A DNA stretch of 21,997 nt. Source: a virus. Both the position numbers and the translations under genes were made by a program. Below are positions 1 to 6,022 of this stretch, piece by piece. The first letter of the stretch is position 1. Each line of letters starts with the position of its first letter. The stretch is taken from the IMG/VR virus record IMGVR_UViG_3300021085_000251, positions 1-21,997 of that record; one strand, given 5' to 3'. A model generated the notes under the pieces. It searched no databases, had not been told where the DNA came from, and saw only the letters and a list, made by a program, of their open reading frames with translations.

Positions 1-231
1 GCTGTGTGGGGTTATTTTGGTATTGTAGAACGGCTTAACTCTCTTGAGAATGAAGCGGATAAACAACTTGTTTACACTAAAATGAATAGCGAGTTTCGAG
101 TGAAGTGGCCTCGCGGAGAGCTTGGCGTTTTACCTGCTGACTCCAAACAAGATATGATGATTGAATTTCTTCAGGAACGCATCAATAAACTTGAAGTCGT
201 TATTGAGGAATTAGAAAATGGCAGTAATTAA
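1..231 (+). CDS. 3' end of an unknown phage protein (partial)
   Basis: The reading frame is open from the first base of the window. A GTG at position 4 could serve as a start, but no ribosome binding site can be seen because the sequence begins there, so I read this as the tail of a gene starting upstream. About 76 residues are visible, ending in TAA at 229-231. The visible part is mixed and charged, with a Trp-Pro-Arg-Gly segment in the middle. It ends in a probable coiled-coil helix (about the last 25 residues, MIEFLQERINKLEVVIEELE). The stop overlaps the next gene by 14 bases, which suggests translational coupling and membership in the same fibre operon. I do not recognise a family. A short C-terminal coiled coil next to fibre genes would fit a fibre-attachment or assembly protein, but that is only inference from position. 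Confidence 0.6.
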   Translation, partial: AVWGYFGIVERLNSLENEADKQLVYTKMNSEFRVKWPRGELGVLPADSKQDMMIEFLQERINKLEVVIEELENGSN

Positions 232-460
232 ACCACCAATTACAGGAATTGTTGATCAAGACTCTTGGGCTGAACAAACTACATTAGCCGTTGAAGAATT
301 AGAATCCATTACGGCTTCCGTAAATATTTCTAATTGGACTATTACGGAAGATAGTAATCAAAAACTCTTAATAAGTCATAATGGTGCTTTAAAATTTAGG
401 TTAGCATCTAACGGTAATCTTGAGATAGCTGGAACGCTAACTCAATCAGTAACATTCTAG
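218..460 (+). CDS. Small fibre-like structural protein (80 aa)
   Basis: The ATG at 218 follows GAGGAA (205-210) with 7 bases of spacing, so the start is well supported. The N-terminus reads MAVIKPPITGIVDQDSWAEQ and the C-terminus carries the pattern KLLISHNGALKFRLASNG followed by NLEIAGTLT. That pattern, alternating hydrophobic residues with Asn-Gly turns, is the kind of beta-strand text found at the end of phage tail fibres. The same style appears at the end of the 889-residue fibre encoded immediately downstream. The gene is probably a short trimeric fibre segment, a fibre foot or a connector. No enzyme motif is present. It overlaps the upstream gene by 14 bases and lies 10 bases before the large fibre gene, so the three are likely co-transcribed. 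The fibre-like reading is moderately sure; the exact role is not. Confidence 0.65.
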   Translation: MAVIKPPITGIVDQDSWAEQTTLAVEELESITASVNISNWTITEDSNQKLLISHNGALKFRLASNGNLEIAGTLTQSVTF

Positions 461-470
461 GAGAAGAATT

Positions 471-3140
471 ATGGGTAAAACAAGAGATATGTCGAATCTC
501 CTTAATTCGACTCCTGCAGATGTAGATGCCACGAGTCTCGATGGCGCTTCTGGGGAACAATATGTTCGCTCAGATCAAGCTGATACTACGTCTAGCCTCA
601 CCGTTCAGGGTGACTTAAATGCTTCAGGCACTATTTCAGGTGCTATTGATTATGGAAATCTAACTAACTTACCTGATCCTACAATTACTATTAGCGGTTT
701 TGCTACAGGTTCAGGTACGCTTACTAATTTAGGCGATGTTAATATTTCTACAACTCGTACTAATGCTTCTACTATTAGTTTTAATGGTGATGTAACTGGC
801 GCTTCAACTATTACTAGCGACAACGCCGCTATTACGTTATCTTACAATCCAAATACAATGAAAAGTGCCATTCAAACTTTTGATGGCCCAGGTTCGGGTA
901 TTGATTCAGATCTTTTAGATAGTCAGCAAGGTACTTACTATCTTGATTACGCTAATTTTACAAACTCATCAGCTTTGATGAATACTATTACCGCTAACGA
1001 CGGTGCTGGAACAAGTCTCGATGCAGATCTCCTTGATGGTCAGCATGGTACATACTACACTGATTATGGGAACATTACAGGTACTCCGACTTCGATTACT
1101 GACTTAGGGGTAACTGATGGTTTAGCAGGCCAATATCTTATTACAGATGGGAATGGCGGCTTTGCTTTTCAATCTCTAGTAATTGAAGGCGCAGCAGATG
1201 CTGGTACGCTTGATGGCTTAGATAGCCTTCAATTTCTTCGTTCAGACGTAGATACGACGAGTACAGCCACTATAACTGCGAACGCATTTTCAGGACCCCT
1301 CACAGGTAACGTAACAGGTAATGTAACGGGCGCAGTGACGGGTAACGTTACGGGCGATCTTACGGGTAATGTTACAGGCAATGTAACAGGCGATGTTACA
1401 GGTGCAGTAACGGGTAATGTAACAGGTAATCTTACAGGTAATGTAGATGCTGATACTATTGAAGTAGGTCAGACCATTGAAATGACAGCGCAATCAGCGC
1501 ATCCTTCTTATCAGGAAGGTTTGCTTTGGTATGATAATCTTCATAAAACTGTTAACTACTACAGCGATGTTAATGATGTAGTTCACGAAATAGGTATTGA
1601 AGAACACCAACGCGTTTACAACAATACTGGATCAACGCTTAACAGAGGTAAACCTGTTTACTTCTCTGGGAGCCATTCAAATGGTTCTATTGAAGTACCT
1701 ACAGTTGCTCTTGCAGATGGTACAAGCGCTACTGCGTATAACGCGCAAGGTCTTTTGGCAGGCGACATAGCGGCTAATTCTTACGGTTACTGTATTATCA
1801 CGGGTCAACTTGATGGCCTAGATACTTCAGGTTTAACTGCTGGCACAAATGTTTTTGTTGGGGTAACTCCTGGGGCGCTTCAAACTGCTGCTCCTACTTA
1901 TCCTAACTTTCCTATTTGTCTTGGATTCGTTGTAAACTCAGATGCTACTGATGGTGTAATCTTGCTTAACAGGCAGTTCCATGCGGTACAATCTTTCAGA
2001 GTTGAAACGGATGCTCACGTTGGTGGTGATCTTCAAATTGATGGTGACTTAACGGTTATTGGTACGACTACTACTGTGTCTTCAGCAGACGTTACAGCAG
2101 GTTCTCCAATGTTCCGCCTTAACGAAGGTAACGCCATTGGTGAAGCTGGTACTACATTTAACGGCACTGGTCTTGATGATGCGTTCTTTGCTGGACACTT
2201 TACAGGTACAGTACCAACTACGTACTACGTTAAAATTGATAGCGTAGGCGGCGGTACTGGTGGCGTAGATACATTCGCAGTGTCTACTGATAACTTCGCT
2301 ACGACTATTGTAAGTAACGTAGATATTACTACTAACGAACAGTTAATTCATTCTGCCGACAACATATCGGTCGAATTCGGTGCGGCTACTGGTCACACAC
2401 TTAACGATCAATGGACTGGCGTTGCATCTCCAATTAATGTTGACACAGGTTATTGGACCAACAGAAACACTGGTACGTCTGGTGTTGGTTACACTCACAT
2501 GGGTATGTGGTATGATGTGTCAGATTCAAAATGGAAACTCGTAGACGAGTACGATCCAACACCCGACGGAACTATTGATACAGCCCACGCCTCTTACAGT
2601 ACAGGTACTTTAGTATCTAACGTAGAAGGCAACGTAACAGGTAACGTTACGGGTAATGTGACTGGCGATCTTACGGGTGACGTAAGTGCTGGTAATGTTA
2701 TTGCTACTGGTACTGTTACTGCTGGTAACGGAGAGTTTACTGGGGATGTTACCTTTGGCGACAATGACAAAGCCATCTTCGGTAATGATTTAGAAATCTA
2801 TCACACTGGTACTACTGGTATTATTTCTGATACGGCTAATTCTCTAGACATTGAAAACACAAGAACACGCTTCTATAATACTAGTACTGGTAATACCCTT
2901 AAAATGGAAATAACCAGCACAGGCGTTGATGTTAATGGTACGGCCACGGCTGATGTGCTTGATGCAGCAACCGTTAAAACAGATGAACTTGTTTTAGATG
3001 CAGCTACAGATTGGAAGTTCCAAGTAGACGCTTCTGGTAACCTTGAAATTTTATATGGAACAACTAAAGTACTAGAACTAAGCACTACAGGTGCGCTTAA
3101 AACAGTAGACGATATTACTGCGTTCGGAACTATTTCTTAA
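471..3140 (+). CDS. Tail fibre protein (889 aa) with repeat domains
   Basis: The ATG at 471 follows AGGAGAAG (459-466). The protein is a mosaic of fibre modules. Near the N-terminus is a repeat with LDG and (Y/F)(V/L)RSD, occurring as SLDGASGEQYVRSD and again as LDGLDSLQFLRSD (about residues 245-260). Two copies of an LD(S/G)Q-x-GTYY-x-DY motif lie at about residues 150-200. Residues about 275-326 are a run of four-residue GNVT-type units. A compact domain of about residues 370-700 begins near HQRVYNNTGSTLNRGKPVYF and contains NEGNAIGEAGTTFNG and GYTHMGMWYDVSDSKWKL. A second GNVT run follows, then GDNDKAIFGNDLEIYHTG and a C-terminal beta-rich end. From memory these modules are common in fibres and structural proteins of marine phages. 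The protein likely forms a long, trimeric, host-contacting or baseplate-linked fibre outside the virion. I see no intramolecular chaperone or depolymerase motif. The start and the fibre call are firm; which domain binds the host is unknown. Confidence 0.85.
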   Translation: MGKTRDMSNLLNSTPADVDATSLDGASGEQYVRSDQADTTSSLTVQGDLNASGTISGAIDYGNLTNLPDPTITISGFATGSGTLTNLGDVNISTTRTNASTISFNGDVTGASTITSDNAAITLSYNPNTMKSAIQTFDGPGSGIDSDLLDSQQGTYYLDYANFTNSSALMNTITANDGAGTSLDADLLDGQHGTYYTDYGNITGTPTSITDLGVTDGLAGQYLITDGNGGFAFQSLVIEGAADAGTLDGLDSLQFLRSDVDTTSTATITANAFSGPLTGNVTGNVTGAVTGNVTGDLTGNVTGNVTGDVTGAVTGNVTGNLTGNVDADTIEVGQTIEMTAQSAHPSYQEGLLWYDNLHKTVNYYSDVNDVVHEIGIEEHQRVYNNTGSTLNRGKPVYFSGSHSNGSIEVPTVALADGTSATAYNAQGLLAGDIAANSYGYCIITGQLDGLDTSGLTAGTNVFVGVTPGALQTAAPTYPNFPICLGFVVNSDATDGVILLNRQFHAVQSFRVETDAHVGGDLQIDGDLTVIGTTTTVSSADVTAGSPMFRLNEGNAIGEAGTTFNGTGLDDAFFAGHFTGTVPTTYYVKIDSVGGGTGGVDTFAVSTDNFATTIVSNVDITTNEQLIHSADNISVEFGAATGHTLNDQWTGVASPINVDTGYWTNRNTGTSGVGYTHMGMWYDVSDSKWKLVDEYDPTPDGTIDTAHASYSTGTLVSNVEGNVTGNVTGNVTGDLTGDVSAGNVIATGTVTAGNGEFTGDVTFGDNDKAIFGNDLEIYHTGTTGIISDTANSLDIENTRTRFYNTSTGNTLKMEITSTGVDVNGTATADVLDAATVKTDELVLDAATDWKFQVDASGNLEILYGTTKVLELSTTGALKTVDDITAFGTIS
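1293..1448 (+). repeat. 12-base tandem repeat array inside fibre gene (13 units)
   Basis: Thirteen consecutive 12-base units encode four-residue repeats of the form G-(N/A/D/P)-(V/L)-(T/D). The order is GPLT, GNVT, GNVT, GAVT, GNVT, GDLT, GNVT, GNVT, GDVT, GAVT, GNVT, GNLT, GNVD. The DNA units vary at third positions (GTA/GTT, ACA/ACG, AAT/AAC), so the array is old and kept by protein-level selection rather than being a fresh slippage product. Because the unit is a multiple of three, gain or loss of copies would change fibre length without shifting the frame. Confidence 0.92.
2628..2687 (+). repeat. Second 12-base tandem repeat array (5 units)
   Basis: Five 12-base units encode GNVT, GNVT, GNVT, GDLT and GDVS. 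They use the same four-residue unit as the array at 1293-1448, about 1.2 kb downstream in the same fibre gene. The two arrays flank the compact domain and probably form equivalent thin beta-type shaft segments on either side of it. They also give the gene two patches of similar sequence at which domain swapping by recombination could occur. Confidence 0.88.
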
Positions 3141-3146
3141 GGAGGT
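3141..3146 (+). promoter_or_regulatory. Ribosome binding site fixing the start of the glycine-rich adhesin
   Basis: GGAGGT lies 4-5 bases before the ATG at 3151. A GTG at 3145 is in frame but sits inside this Shine-Dalgarno sequence and has no site of its own, so the ATG at 3151 is chosen as the start. Confidence 0.85.
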
Positions 3147-3150
3147 GGCT

Positions 3151-4458
3151 ATGGCTGTCAAATCTTCAGGCTCCCTATCGATTACTACAGATATTGTAGG
3201 CGAATTTGGTGGCCAAGCCCCTCACAGTCTTTCTGAGTACTACCGCAATGGTGCTAACGTACCTGATGCGGGAGCCAACTCAAATATTGCAACTTCTGGC
3301 GAAATATCTTTCAGCGACTTCTACGGTTCAGTAGCGGAACTTGGCGTTACTATTAGTGCTGATACTACTAATCTTAATCTCCTTGCAGCTATTGAGGCTG
3401 TATATGGAACTCAAAGTGCATCTTCAGTATATCGAGTATCGATTGCTAGCGGCGTAACTATTGGTGCTACATCTAGCGCACCGAATAATGCGGCTATCAC
3501 TTGGGGCGACTTCCCTGATGGGTCTACTATTACACTCGTAAACGATGGCGACATCGATGCGCTTGGCGGTTCGGCGGGTTCCAGCGGTGCTGGTGATACG
3601 ACCCATGCGGGTGGTGGCGCAGGCGGTTCTGGGGGTTCTGGTGGAGACGCTATTTATGCTAATTACTCTAGCCAAACTATGAACATTACTAATAACGGTA
3701 ATATCCGTGGTGGCGGTGGAGGCGGAGGCGGCGCTGGAGGCGGTGGTCAAGGCGGTAATGGTCGAGTTACTACCACTAATACCTTGTACACCCCTCAAGA
3801 ATACTCTACTTCAGCCCCCGTTTCTTATTGGATATGGTATAGTAACAGTGCTACTAATCGCGCGTATTGGCGTGGCACATCAGAAGCGTCAGGCTTCTCA
3901 GATGGTACAACGAGTGCAGCAATAAGCCCTGTAGGTGCTAGTGGTTTTCCGAATGCCGATAGAGTTTATCGAGGTACGAACAGGGGAACTACTAATGTAC
4001 CCGCAACTAATCCAACCCCACCTACTAAATTTGGTCCAGGTAGCCCAGGAAGCCCTGCGTATTCGTACACTCGATACAATGTATATCTTCGTTATTACGG
4101 CACAACTACTAACGACTATACTGGCGATGCTGGAGGTAACGGTGGTGCTGGCGGATTAGGGCAAGGTTACAATCAAACTAATACTAACGGCGCTGCTGGT
4201 AATAGCGGTGGTACGAATGCTAGCCCAGCAGGCAATGGCGGCAATGGCGGTACAGGTGGTAACGGCGGTGCTTACGGCGTAGCAGGTTCTACAGGTAATA
4301 ACGGTGGGGCAGGTACTAACGGAAGCCCAGCACTCGCACCAAACGGCGCTGCTGGTGGTAGCGGTGGTGGAGCAGGCTCGGCTGGTCGTTATCTTGTTAA
4401 AGGTTCTAATACAGTTACACTTACAGGCTCTGGTACAACCGCTGGAGGTACTGCATAA
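3151..4458 (+). CDS. Glycine-rich putative receptor-binding (adhesin) protein, 435 aa
   Basis: The N-terminus carries SITTDIVGEFGG, then SLSEYYRNGANVPDAG, then SGEISFSDFYG. I recognise this set from the start of many marine phage tail proteins, where it probably anchors the protein to the particle. After it, at about residues 130-205 and 325-425, come long glycine-rich stretches (Gly-Gly-x runs, one with eight glycines in a row). Between them is a Tyr/Thr/Asn-rich segment of about 120 residues. The C-terminus has YLVKGSNTVTLTGSG. Glycine-rich motif blocks joined by variable loops are the design of gp38-type adhesins of T-even phages, where the loops contact the receptor. The layout here is similar, but homology is not shown. 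The gene sits 10 bases behind the large fibre gene, and its stop overlaps the next start (TAATG), so it belongs to the same operon. A fibre-tip adhesin is the best call. Confidence 0.75.
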   Translation: MAVKSSGSLSITTDIVGEFGGQAPHSLSEYYRNGANVPDAGANSNIATSGEISFSDFYGSVAELGVTISADTTNLNLLAAIEAVYGTQSASSVYRVSIASGVTIGATSSAPNNAAITWGDFPDGSTITLVNDGDIDALGGSAGSSGAGDTTHAGGGAGGSGGSGGDAIYANYSSQTMNITNNGNIRGGGGGGGGAGGGGQGGNGRVTTTNTLYTPQEYSTSAPVSYWIWYSNSATNRAYWRGTSEASGFSDGTTSAAISPVGASGFPNADRVYRGTNRGTTNVPATNPTPPTKFGPGSPGSPAYSYTRYNVYLRYYGTTTNDYTGDAGGNGGAGGLGQGYNQTNTNGAAGNSGGTNASPAGNGGNGGTGGNGGAYGVAGSTGNNGGAGTNGSPALAPNGAAGGSGGGAGSAGRYLVKGSNTVTLTGSGTTAGGTA

Positions 4459-4616
4459 TGAAAAAAGATTTACCCGAAAAAGTTAAAGAAGGATTATTAG
4501 AAAGACCCGACACTCCTGTCAGCGATGGGAAAGTTGGTTTTGCTCCGTGGGTTAAAAAACGTGCGGAAGATCCAAACGATACATATTACGTCAACGAGGA
4601 CAGTGACACATTATGA
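4458..4616 (+). CDS. Small hypothetical protein (52 aa)
   Basis: The ATG at 4458 overlaps the stop of the adhesin gene (TAATG), and its own stop TGA at 4614-4616 overlaps the next ATG (ATGA), so it is coupled on both sides. The product begins MKKDLPEKVKEGLLERPD, has a central GKVGFAPWVKKRAEDPND, and ends with an acidic tail (NEDSDTL). It is charged, soluble-looking, without a membrane segment or Cys. I do not recognise the family. Its position between an adhesin and a 227-residue protein suggests a chaperone or small fibre accessory protein, which is speculation. The tight overlaps at both ends are the main evidence that it is a real gene. Confidence 0.7.
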   Translation: MKKDLPEKVKEGLLERPDTPVSDGKVGFAPWVKKRAEDPNDTYYVNEDSDTL

Positions 4617-5296
4617 CTCTTACAACAGACATTAAATTCCATGGCAACGCAAAAGTATTAGATGATAAACTAGCGTTCCACCCTGCTATCAATATGAAGA
4701 AAGGTAATTACTTCGCAAGAGAAGGTTATTCCGATTTCGCTCATTCAGAAGGCAAACAATATCACCCTAAATACGATAAGCTAACACTAGGCTCGCAGAA
4801 CATGTATTTAGTTAAAGGTTCGGTTACTCAATACAATTACTTAGAAGAACCTATTGATATGACAGCAGTTACTCAATACGCAGATTATCTTTTAGAAAAC
4901 GAAAGTGGTCGTTATGAATTAGAGTTAATTGATAATCGTTTAGAGTATAAAACTAAAGTTGATTATAGCTTAACAGAATGGACTGACCCTCCCGCAATCT
5001 ATAATATTGAGTGCGAAAAGACTATGCTGGAAGTTCAAGAAGACGATTCGGCATTTCTTTGCGTTATTCGATTAGATGAAGACTACGATGCGTGGATACC
5101 GAAGCTTCGCGACGTTAAAGCAGGTGAATCTTTGACTATAGAGAAAGAAGGCGAACACTGTTATGTTGTTTTCAGTTCTGAAGTAGAAAAGGAAGGAACA
5201 AACCTTGAAGCCTTTAAAATGTACAAACTTTCTAGTGATTCAATGGTAATAACGGCTACCGAAGATACACGCATCTTTAGGACTTACCGTGATTAA
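4613..5296 (+). CDS. Hypothetical protein (227 aa), possibly beta-rich C-terminal domain
   Basis: The ATG at 4613 is coupled to the preceding stop (ATGA). A GAGGA at 4596-4600 lies 12 bases upstream, which is long, so re-initiation may matter. The N-terminal half has HPAINMKKGNYFAREGYSDF and KLTLGSQNMYLVKGSVTQYN. The middle is acidic and helical, including LLENESGRYELELIDNRLEY. The last 90 residues alternate hydrophobic and polar residues and contain AGESLTIEKEGEHCYVVFSS and end in TATEDTRIFRTYRD. That end has the feel of a cupin-like double-stranded beta fold (Gly, Glu, His in the expected style), but I see no full metal-binding set, so this is weak. It is probably a structural or accessory protein of the fibre/tail region. 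Function unknown. Confidence 0.75.
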   Translation: MTLTTDIKFHGNAKVLDDKLAFHPAINMKKGNYFAREGYSDFAHSEGKQYHPKYDKLTLGSQNMYLVKGSVTQYNYLEEPIDMTAVTQYADYLLENESGRYELELIDNRLEYKTKVDYSLTEWTDPPAIYNIECEKTMLEVQEDDSAFLCVIRLDEDYDAWIPKLRDVKAGESLTIEKEGEHCYVVFSSEVEKEGTNLEAFKMYKLSSDSMVITATEDTRIFRTYRD

Positions 5297-5792
5297 ATAT
5301 ATTTTTACACATTATTATGTTCGTCATTTTAACATCGAGACTTCCACTCGAGCTTTCAAAGGTAATTTAGTAGAGAACGGCGCTTTAGGCGAGGGGTTTT
5401 TTATTAAGTATAATTGGTTTAAAGGCGCAGTAAAAGGCGGTGGACGAGGCTGTTCAGACAGTTCTAAAGGCCAACGTCAAATGTTTGCCGATTTTAAACT
5501 TTACTTTTTAGGTCCTTTCTTTTTGAGCTTAGGGCAATGGTACGGATGGGTAGCTAAACACCCTGAAATGGGGTTTACTAACAACGAAATTGGGGTACTT
5601 TTATTTAATCGTATGATTACAATTAGTCGTGCTTACAATTTTAATGATACTAAATCTGGAAAACGAAAATGGGGTTTGCAAATTCAATACAAAAAGTTTG
5701 TTGAATATAAAGGGCCAATTGAAGAAAAGGATATAGAGCATCCGCAGATTGATCGATTAATTATTGATCCACATTTAAAGGGAAAGTTTTAA
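5289..5792 (+). CDS. Hypothetical protein (167 aa)
   Basis: The frame starts at GTG 5289, 8 bases before the upstream stop, with AGGA at about 5279-5282 as a weak ribosome binding site. The product starts MIKYIFTHYYVRHFNIETST and is rich in aromatic and basic residues. A hydrophobic stretch at about residues 70-89 (KLYFLGPFFLSLGQWYGWVA) could be a buried helix or a membrane-associated segment. The C-terminus is charged with EKDIEHPQIDRLIIDPHLKG. I do not recognise a family, and no catalytic motif stands out. It sits in a run of four coupled unknown genes between the adhesin and the portal. The high content of Tyr, Phe and Trp argues for a folded protein rather than a shadow frame. Confidence 0.72.
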   Translation: MIKYIFTHYYVRHFNIETSTRAFKGNLVENGALGEGFFIKYNWFKGAVKGGGRGCSDSSKGQRQMFADFKLYFLGPFFLSLGQWYGWVAKHPEMGFTNNEIGVLLFNRMITISRAYNFNDTKSGKRKWGLQIQYKKFVEYKGPIEEKDIEHPQIDRLIIDPHLKGKF

Positions 5793-5941
5793 TGTCTAAA
5801 CCATACCTCGGTAAAGTAACTGGATCTGAACAGAAACAGTTAAATAAAATTATGAATAGTCCTATTAAACGGACTAAAGAAGACAAGGCTAAGCCGACGA
5901 AGAGTGTTAACTTAAACATTCGCGGCGAGAAGCCTCAGTAA
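5792..5941 (+). CDS. Small basic hypothetical protein (49 aa)
   Basis: The ATG at 5792 overlaps the preceding stop (TAATG), giving coupling. The product starts MSKPYLGKVTGSEQKQLNKI and continues with IKRTKEDKAKPTKSVNLNIR. It is strongly basic, has no hydrophobic segment, and is probably largely extended or helical, as expected of a nucleic-acid-contacting or head-associated peptide. I do not recognise it. It is the last gene before the portal; 81 bases separate its stop from the portal ATG, one of the larger gaps in the window. Confidence 0.65.
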   Translation: MSKPYLGKVTGSEQKQLNKIMNSPIKRTKEDKAKPTKSVNLNIRGEKPQ

Positions 5942-5981
5942 TCTCCATTGTCCTCGCTCGTTGAGGGTCATCGAGTGGAGA
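5942..5981 (+). other. Imperfect stem-loop before the portal gene
   Basis: TCTCCA at 5942-5947 pairs with TGGAGA at 5976-5981. Inside this, CCTC at 5952-5955 pairs with GAGG at 5963-5966 around a 7-base loop. No T-run follows, so it does not look like a simple intrinsic terminator. It could be an RNA-processing or stability hairpin at the boundary between the accessory block and the head module. The pairing is imperfect, and no covariance evidence is available from one sequence. Confidence 0.35.
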
Positions 5982-6009
5982 GAGAAAACCCTCATTTAGA
6001 TAGATTGAT

Positions 6010-6014
6010 AGGAG
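6010..6014 (+). promoter_or_regulatory. Ribosome binding site fixing the portal start
   Basis: AGGAG lies 8 bases before the ATG at 6023. The frame is open further upstream, with a TTG at 5948 and a GTG at 5975 (the latter has GAGGG at 5963-5967). The combination of AGGAG and ATG at 6023 is the strongest candidate, but the GTG at 5975 cannot be fully excluded. Confidence 0.7.
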
Positions 6015-6022
6015 TCATTGAT

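Noticed and set aside
204-231. Programmed frameshift joining the first two genes
   Set aside because: The overlap has a normal ribosome binding site (GAGGAA) for the ATG at 218 and no slippery heptamer, so ordinary coupled initiation explains it.
1293-1448. CRISPR-like array
   Set aside because: The units are 12 bases, directly adjacent without spacers, in frame, and encode the fibre repeat.
1290-1493. Minus-strand open frame over the 12-base repeat array
   Set aside because: Its repetitive Cys/Ile/Thr/Arg product is simply the reverse reading of the GNVT repeats.
3424-3798. 124-codon minus-strand frame under the glycine-rich adhesin
   Set aside because: It is the mirror of Gly/Thr-rich codons and gives a Ser/Thr/Arg/Ile-rich product with no motif. 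The sense gene has a perfect ribosome binding site.
5394-5405. Slippery run GGGTTTTTTATT suggesting programmed frameshifting
   Set aside because: The codon phase is GGG TTT TTT ATT, not the X XXY YYZ phase needed for -1 slippage, and there is no alternative frame product worth extending.
5948-6022. TTG (5948) or GTG (5975) as the portal start
   Set aside because: ATG 6023 has AGGAG at ideal spacing and gives a natural N-terminus. TTG 5948 has no ribosome binding site. GTG 5975 has GAGGG upstream and remains a weaker alternative.
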